Assembly (NCBI RefSeq): GCF_020171805.1
Contig: NZ_JAIVAF010000001.1
Coordinates: 744,001-808,000 of the forward strand
Reading direction: 5' to 3'
Length of the DNA: 64,000 bases
Source: Guptibacillus algicola
GTDB taxonomy: Bacteria > Bacillota > Bacilli > Bacillales > Guptibacillaceae
The number at the start of each line of letters is the position of its first letter. The first letter of the stretch is position 1. A model generated the notes under the pieces. The model was not told where the DNA came from, did not search any database, and was given only the letters and a program-made list of their open reading frames with translations. Positions 59,917-64,000 of the stretch are shown piece after piece. The position numbers were made by a program, and so were the translations under genes.

Positions 59917-60767
59917 TAGGGGAGATCACCAATTCGTTTCAGCTCAGAAACGTTCTCAGACTTATCCATGAGGTATTCACGGATAAAGTGACTGGTTTCT
60001 TCAGGATAACTCATATGAGGACAATGACCAGTGGCCTCCATGAGCTTGTAGGTGCTAGTAGGAAGCTGTTCATGAAGATATTCACCAACATTAACTGGCG
60101 CAATAATGTCTTCTGAACACTGAAGTATGAGAGTAGAGATTCTTACGTTCGGTAAATCCTTTCGATTATCAGTAAAGAAGGTAGCCTGTGCGAATTGAAG
60201 AGCGATGATAGGGTCAGTCGAACAAAAGCGAGATTCAAGATCACGAGCAAGTTCAGGTCTATCTATGTTACTCATTGCACTCACAGAGAAGGCATTGGCC
60301 CATCCGATATAATTTTTCTCCATTAATTCTAGTAAACCTAATAGCTCCTCCCTTTCAAATCCACCATGGTAATGAGGTGGGTCATTTAAATAACAAGGCG
60401 ATGGTCCTAGCATAATAAGATCGGAAAAATACTCTGGACGTTTCAAGGAGGCAAGCATACCAATCGTACCTCCTACTGAATGCCCTACAAAGATCGCATC
60501 TCTTATGTCTAGTGCAGCACAAACATCCAGGACATCCTCGGCATAGCCTTCCAAATTGCTGTACCTCGTCTCATCATAGGCACCTATATCTGAATTTCCT
60601 GATCCAACGTAATCAAAAAGAATGACTTTATAATCCTTTTCGAAAGACTCCGCAACTAACCTCCACACATTCTGGTCACAACCAAAACCTGGTGCGAAGA
60701 GCATGGGAATCTCCCCTTGTCCGTAGATATTTACATTGTTACGCGACAGGATACTCTCATTCATCAT
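59916..60767 (-). CDS. rsbQ: Alpha/beta hydrolase partner of RsbP
   Basis: A 283-residue alpha/beta hydrolase starting [17 protein letters not shown], with [28 protein letters not shown] as nucleophile elbow and the C-terminal [13 protein letters not shown] with the catalytic His. These match B. subtilis RsbQ closely, and the next gene is rsbP. It is needed for RsbP activation and may process a small hydrophobic signal for the PAS domain. GAGGAGCC precedes the ATG at 60767. Confidence 0.94.
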   Translation of the reverse strand: MMNESILSRNNVNIYGQGEIPMLFAPGFGCDQNVWRLVAESFEKDYKVILFDYVGSGNSDIGAYDETRYSNLEGYAEDVLDVCAALDIRDAIFVGHSVGGTIGMLASLKRPEYFSDLIMLGPSPCYLNDPPHYHGGFEREELLGLLELMEKNYIGWANAFSVSAMSNIDRPELARDLESRFCSTDPIIALQFAQATFFTDNRKDLPNVRISTLILQCSEDIIAPVNVGEYLHEQLPTSTYKLMEATGHCPHMSYPEETSHFIREYLMDKSENVSELKRIGDLP

Positions 60768-60933
60768 ACAGGCTCCTCTCTAAAATTTTACTAAAGTAAT
60801 AAATTTGTATTATTGGAAAACACTTACACAGGGGCCCTTTAAAAAGATATTATCTAAAAAAGTATTCAATATGTCTATGGACTTTCCCTTCTTCTTTGAT
60901 AAATATACTTCTACAGTATGACTCTATCTAGCA

Positions 60934-60960
60934 CAAAAAAACGCATGCTTATGCATGCGT
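60934..60960 (-). terminator. Terminator of the YczE-like gene
   Basis: ACGCATGC and GCATGCGT form a perfect stem around TTAT, with U on minus. Confidence 0.88.
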
Positions 60961-60991
60961 CTTGTAAGGTTTATTTCGTTAGTAATGCTCA

Positions 60992-61636
60992 TTATGAAAG
61001 GTCTTTTGCTGTAGCATCTTTACTATTATCATAACTAAGAATAGCTGCAAGTAACCATTTACATTGTGGTAGTGCAACGCTAATAACTTTACCAAGCATA
61101 AATGCGATCACAATACTACCTATTCCAACTGGTCCTCCGAGAGCCCAACCAATTAATAAAACTGCTATTTCAATACCATTTCTAACCCAATCAATTCGCC
61201 AGCCTGTCTTTTCAACTATTAAAAGCATAATTCCATCTCTAGGACCTGCCCCAAGACCAGATGTAACATATACGCCTATTCCATAACCGAGAATGACTAG
61301 ACCACTTATATAAATTACACCCTGAATCACAATAGTGGAGGGATCAGGAAGTAAGAACAAAAACAAATCTATGAAAAGGCCAAGAAACAGCATATTTAAA
61401 AATGCTCCTTTTTGAGGTAACGATTTCGAATATAGTGATGTAAAGCCAAGAATGACAAACCCGGTAATTATTGACCATGTACCGATCGTAAGACCGAATT
61501 GTTTATATAAGCCATAATGAAAAACATCCCAGGGGCCAATTCCAAAAGCTTTCCCTTTGATTGTCATAGCGATACCAAGGCCAAGAATAGCTAACCCAAT
61601 AAAAAAGAAACTCCATCTGATCATTCTTTCTCGCAT
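60992..61636 (-). CDS. YczE/YitT-like multi-helix membrane protein
   Basis: A 214-residue protein with about five to six transmembrane helices. The segments GIGPWDVFHYGLYKQFGLTIGTW and VTSGLGAGPRDGIMLLI are typical of the YczE family. It is often found beside regulators or in surfactin-linked loci, but the function is undefined. AAGGGGG is upstream of the ATG at 61636. Confidence 0.85.
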   Translation of the reverse strand: MRERMIRWSFFFIGLAILGLGIAMTIKGKAFGIGPWDVFHYGLYKQFGLTIGTWSIITGFVILGFTSLYSKSLPQKGAFLNMLFLGLFIDLFLFLLPDPSTIVIQGVIYISGLVILGYGIGVYVTSGLGAGPRDGIMLLIVEKTGWRIDWVRNGIEIAVLLIGWALGGPVGIGSIVIAFMLGKVISVALPQCKWLLAAILSYDNSKDATAKDLS

Positions 61637-61745
61637 ATAAGCTCCCCCTTTCAGTCTTATCGTTTCGTCTCATAGTTTCCAAACCTCAAAAACTATATCA
61701 TATGAAAGAAAACATAAAAACCACCCGGGAAACTGGGTTTTACAC

Positions 61746-61777
61746 AAAAAAACAGTCTCTCATATTTGAGAAACTGC
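61746..61777 (-). terminator. Terminator of the 61875 gene
   Basis: CAGT-CTCA and TGAG-ACTG form an interrupted stem, with U on minus. Confidence 0.7.
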
Positions 61778-61874
61778 CTTTATAACTGGATTATTATTTC
61801 TAGCTTGATTTGCAAAGCATCCATTAATTCATAAACTCTCCTTCAAGTCGATTTTGATAGGAATCTATTGATTT

Positions 61875-62198
61875 CTAATTAAGCATCTCCCATAATTTGC
61901 TACTTTCCATCTCAAACAACTGACCAAACACACCTAAAGTTCTAATTACTGTTTCCCCACCTTCAGAGTCCTCAAATCTTTGTTCGTAAGAGGAATAGAT
62001 ACCGGTGTTTTTGAAGTGAGAAGAACTTAAACGAATACGACCTTCTCCATTCGTACAACTTCCATCTACTTCACATTCGATATTGTATTTTTGGGAAACC
62101 CATTTATCAACAACTGCTTGAGATGGTGTAGTTGACGCCATTACTAAGACTATTATTCCAATTGCAACACATGCATAATACATCAGCTTCTTTAACAA
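61875..62198 (-). CDS. Small secreted or membrane protein, possibly DUF4359
   Basis: A 107-residue protein with an N-terminal hydrophobic signal or anchor (residues 4-24) and a polar body with Cys residues (IECEVDGSCTNGEGRIRL). The pattern near TTPSQAVVDKWV brings DUF4359 to mind, without certainty. It follows the 62240 membrane protein on the same strand, 41 bases downstream, and they may be cotranscribed. Confidence 0.6.
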   Translation of the reverse strand: MLKKLMYYACVAIGIIVLVMASTTPSQAVVDKWVSQKYNIECEVDGSCTNGEGRIRLSSSHFKNTGIYSSYEQRFEDSEGGETVIRTLGVFGQLFEMESSKLWEMLN

Positions 62199-62239
62199 GA
62201 GAAAGACCCTTTCGATTCAAAATTCATTCCTTTCCTACC

Positions 62240-62719
62240 TTATAAAAGGTACGGAAGATATAAAATAACGGATGATACTATTCCAGTAATTCCAACAATT
62301 AGGGTTCCAATAACAAAAGGGTGAGAAGATAGCCGAAAGATTGAAATACTACTAGATTTATAACCTGAACTGAAATTCGCTACTGTTCTACTAGCATTCT
62401 GATGAAAAGGTCTAAAGTACCCTGGCAGCCAAACAATAGCTATTAATAGTATGCTACAAGTGAACCAGGAATCCGCAAGAGTCCATTGAGTTTTCCATGA
62501 AAAAAGAAAAACCAAAATAGCATCAAATAAAATCGTTAACAAAACAAGGAAGACATACTTTACCTTACTACTCAACTTATTCTCTAAATACTTATTAACT
62601 GTCGAAGAAGCAGCACTTAGTGAGAAAGCAAGCATAAGAGTACCTAGTAAGAACACCAAACCAAAAAGAAACTTATAAATCAAAGCATTAAACTCCCCCC
62701 TATTAAACCTCCTATACAT
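62240..62719 (-). CDS. Four-helix membrane protein, unknown function
   Basis: A 159-residue protein with about four hydrophobic segments (residues 14-38, 52-72, 84-98 and 137-158) and a basic, serine-rich loop between the last two. I do not recognise it. The start has AGGAGGTT-like sequence near 62719. Confidence 0.6.
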   Translation of the reverse strand: MYRRFNRGEFNALIYKFLFGLVFLLGTLMLAFSLSAASSTVNKYLENKLSSKVKYVFLVLLTILFDAILVFLFSWKTQWTLADSWFTCSILLIAIVWLPGYFRPFHQNASRTVANFSSGYKSSSISIFRLSSHPFVIGTLIVGITGIVSSVILYLPYLL

Positions 62720-62855
62720 AATGCAAATTCAGGCAACATGATCATGCCAAGAAATAAACAGCATTATTAGAAACTCAGTGTTCCATGAAGAGGATTTAAG
62801 GATCATCTGCCCTCTTTAATCAATACGAACATCTTTGGAAAAAGTTTCAAAACAA

Positions 62856-62896
62856 AACAGCATATTGATAGATTTCACCAATCCATATATGCTGTT
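62856..62896 (-). terminator. Hairpin after the P-loop kinase gene
   Basis: AACAGCATAT (62856-62865) pairs with ATATGCTGTT (62887-62896) over a long loop. U-rich on minus. The rest of the 62720-62969 gap shows nothing I can name. Confidence 0.65.
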
Positions 62897-62969
62897 TCAA
62901 TATTATTCTGTTAATACGCCCTAAACAACACATTCATCTAATCGATTATTAAAGATGCGTTCCTAGCGT

Positions 62970-63464
62970 TTATTTTTCTTCAGTTTCTTGAAAAATCGCG
63001 TCAACGACGTGCTGGATTGGAGCCGTGGCGTCTATTAGTATTCCGTCTCTTGGAATATCTTCTTTTGTATGGTGCAATCGCACAATGAGTTCCCTTTCCG
63101 ATATCTTTCCCCCAAACTCTTTTTCCGGCCGCTCAATAAGCCGCCGGTTCAATGTATCAATATCGACATCGAGGACAAAAACTGCGTCAAAAAGGTCTAT
63201 GAATTTCGAAAAGTTCCTTGAACCACCACAGAAAAATGTTACCTCCTCATCCGAGTTAGCAATCAAGGCTTTTACTTTATCTACATGCCAAATGTGGTTC
63301 TGGTGCGTTGCAGTATCCGTCCGTGTGCCGGTTTCAGGGTCACCTTGATAAGCCAATTCGCGATCGCCATGAATAGCATGGAAGCCTCGCCGCTGCAATT
63401 CGTTACAGACCGTAGTTTTGCCAGTGCAGGAAACACCCTCAATTAAATAATTCCTATTACCCAT
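62970..63464 (-). CDS. P-loop kinase-like protein (AAA/nucleoside-kinase type)
   Basis: I start at ATG 63464 (GGGGAGG upstream), giving 164 residues. The Walker A is GVSCTGKTTVC, and a later region FDAVFVLDVDIDTLNRRLIER is a nucleotide-binding strand and lid typical of small kinases. AAA_33/dephospho-CoA-kinase-like relatives have similar form. The substrate is unknown. It is not linked to any obvious pathway here. Confidence 0.75.
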   Translation of the reverse strand: MGNRNYLIEGVSCTGKTTVCNELQRRGFHAIHGDRELAYQGDPETGTRTDTATHQNHIWHVDKVKALIANSDEEVTFFCGGSRNFSKFIDLFDAVFVLDVDIDTLNRRLIERPEKEFGGKISERELIVRLHHTKEDIPRDGILIDATAPIQHVVDAIFQETEEK

Positions 63465-63677
63465 GGCTAGACCTCCCCCCAATAAATAACCTATAAAAAG
63501 AACAAAGGAATACTACCATCTTTAAGACTGTTGTACAGCTGAATTCACCTTTCACTAAAAGATGATTAATCAAAAGAGTGAGGTAGCTTGCCAGCTCGCC
63601 GGCAGGAAAGCGAACCGCTTCCCAACCCATCCTATTAAGTAACAGCCCCACTATCTAGATATCAAGTTTTCTTTTCA

Positions 63678-64000
63678 TTAAATAGATGTTAGATCCTCTA
63701 TTACAACTTTCCGATCGTCCTCTTTAGCAATTTCATCACAAGCTTTATAAGCGAGTTTTTTATATTTGTTACTATCTTCCTCTTGGTTTCCAACCTTGTA
63801 TGCCCGAGCTATTGCTTCATAAGCGAATGCAAGATCAAAATCTTTTATTTCTTCACGCAAACAAACATCCAAACTTTGTTGAGCGTGATGAAGAGCTGGT
63901 TCGAACCGACCTAATACAGCATAAACTCGAGAAACTTGCCAATCTCCTCTAGCCGTATTGATTGGCTCCCCAATGACTTCCCAATGATAACGGGAAGCAT
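63678..64000 (-). CDS. Partial gene: TPR-like conserved hypothetical, 5' end outside window
   Basis: The frame enters from the right edge and stops at 63678. The 106 visible residues (ASRYHWEVIGEPIN onward, then VSRVYAVLGRFEPALHHAQQ, LAFAYEAIARAYKVGN and YKKLAYKACDEIAKEDD) show helix-turn-helix pairs like tetratricopeptide repeats. I do not know the function. It stands about 200 bases upstream of the P-loop kinase, on the same strand; the 63465-63677 stretch between them shows nothing I can name. Confidence 0.7.
   Translation of the reverse strand, partial: ASRYHWEVIGEPINTARGDWQVSRVYAVLGRFEPALHHAQQSLDVCLREEIKDFDLAFAYEAIARAYKVGNQEEDSNKYKKLAYKACDEIAKEDDRKVVIEDLTSI

Noticed and set aside
63457-63651. 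A 64-codon frame between the P-loop kinase and the partial TPR-like gene
   Set aside because: No recognisable ribosome binding site or family. The GC-rich spot near 63600 is notable but short and has no copy in the window.
1-64000. CRISPR arrays, tRNA or rRNA genes, transposases, prophage or defence clusters
   Set aside because: I found no regular spaced repeats, no cloverleaf or rRNA core sequences, and no transposase, integrase, restriction or toxin-antitoxin family in the coding set.

Overview
This window comes from a low-GC, endospore-forming member of the Bacillaceae. The gene content and order resemble Bacillus subtilis (ytpA-ytoA, metK-pckA, ytlACD, ytkD, the men cluster). Spore-associated genes include a YjcZ-like peptide, a Spo0F-type regulator, a squalene-hopene/sporulene cyclase and a cortex-type amidase. 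Marine or alkaliphilic relatives such as Pseudalkalibacillus or Alkalihalobacillus are my guess for the lineage, not something the sequence proves. I see no rRNA, tRNA, CRISPR array, intact insertion sequence or prophage. It reads as ordinary chromosome with a few decayed genes and old interspersed repeats.

Layout. 1-6.7 kb: ytpA (cut by the window edge), ytoA, a repeat-filled gap, a PAP2 phosphatase followed by a glycosyltransferase stub, a PPOX-fold flavoprotein, metK behind a complete S-box (SAM) riboswitch, and pckA. 6.8-16 kb: the ytlACD-type ABC importer, ytkD, lipoprotein and spore-type small genes, a UvrD-like helicase, and two tandem 22-23-residue membrane peptides behind a sigma-B-like promoter. 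15.6-25.2 kb: menaquinone synthesis, with menF-menD-menH-menB-(terminator)-menE-menC on the minus strand, then menA and a menI-type thioesterase on plus. 25.2-34 kb: a secreted nuclease, a BmrCD-type heterodimeric ABC exporter behind a leader-peptide attenuator, an M42 peptidase, a sugar kinase and an aldehyde dehydrogenase.

34-43 kb: speD with an apparent ATC start codon, a squalene-hopene cyclase, a proC-family reductase, and an oxygen-response module. That module holds three genes for a ba3-type oxidase, fnr, and a MobA-like protein that has lost key motifs. Each of the three promoters carries an FNR palindrome centred 41.5 bp from the inferred start. 43-54.5 kb: a CapA-like protein, an amidase, yuiD, a strong orphan transcription unit, a YfmL-like helicase, a remnant of an AIM24/TIGR00266 gene, a Spo0F-type regulator, and envelope and HD-domain genes. 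54.9-64 kb: proBA, an OYE-type reductase, the rsbQ-rsbP energy-stress pair that activates sigma-B, a YczE-like membrane protein and small unknowns.

The main things to follow up are: the FNR class II module with its degenerate MobA-like gene; the bmr leader, where a 12-nt pairing links a 24-codon leader peptide to the region just upstream of the bmrC ribosome binding site; a two-module interspersed repeat present twice in opposite orientation, one module showing compensatory changes in its stem; and the ATC start of speD.
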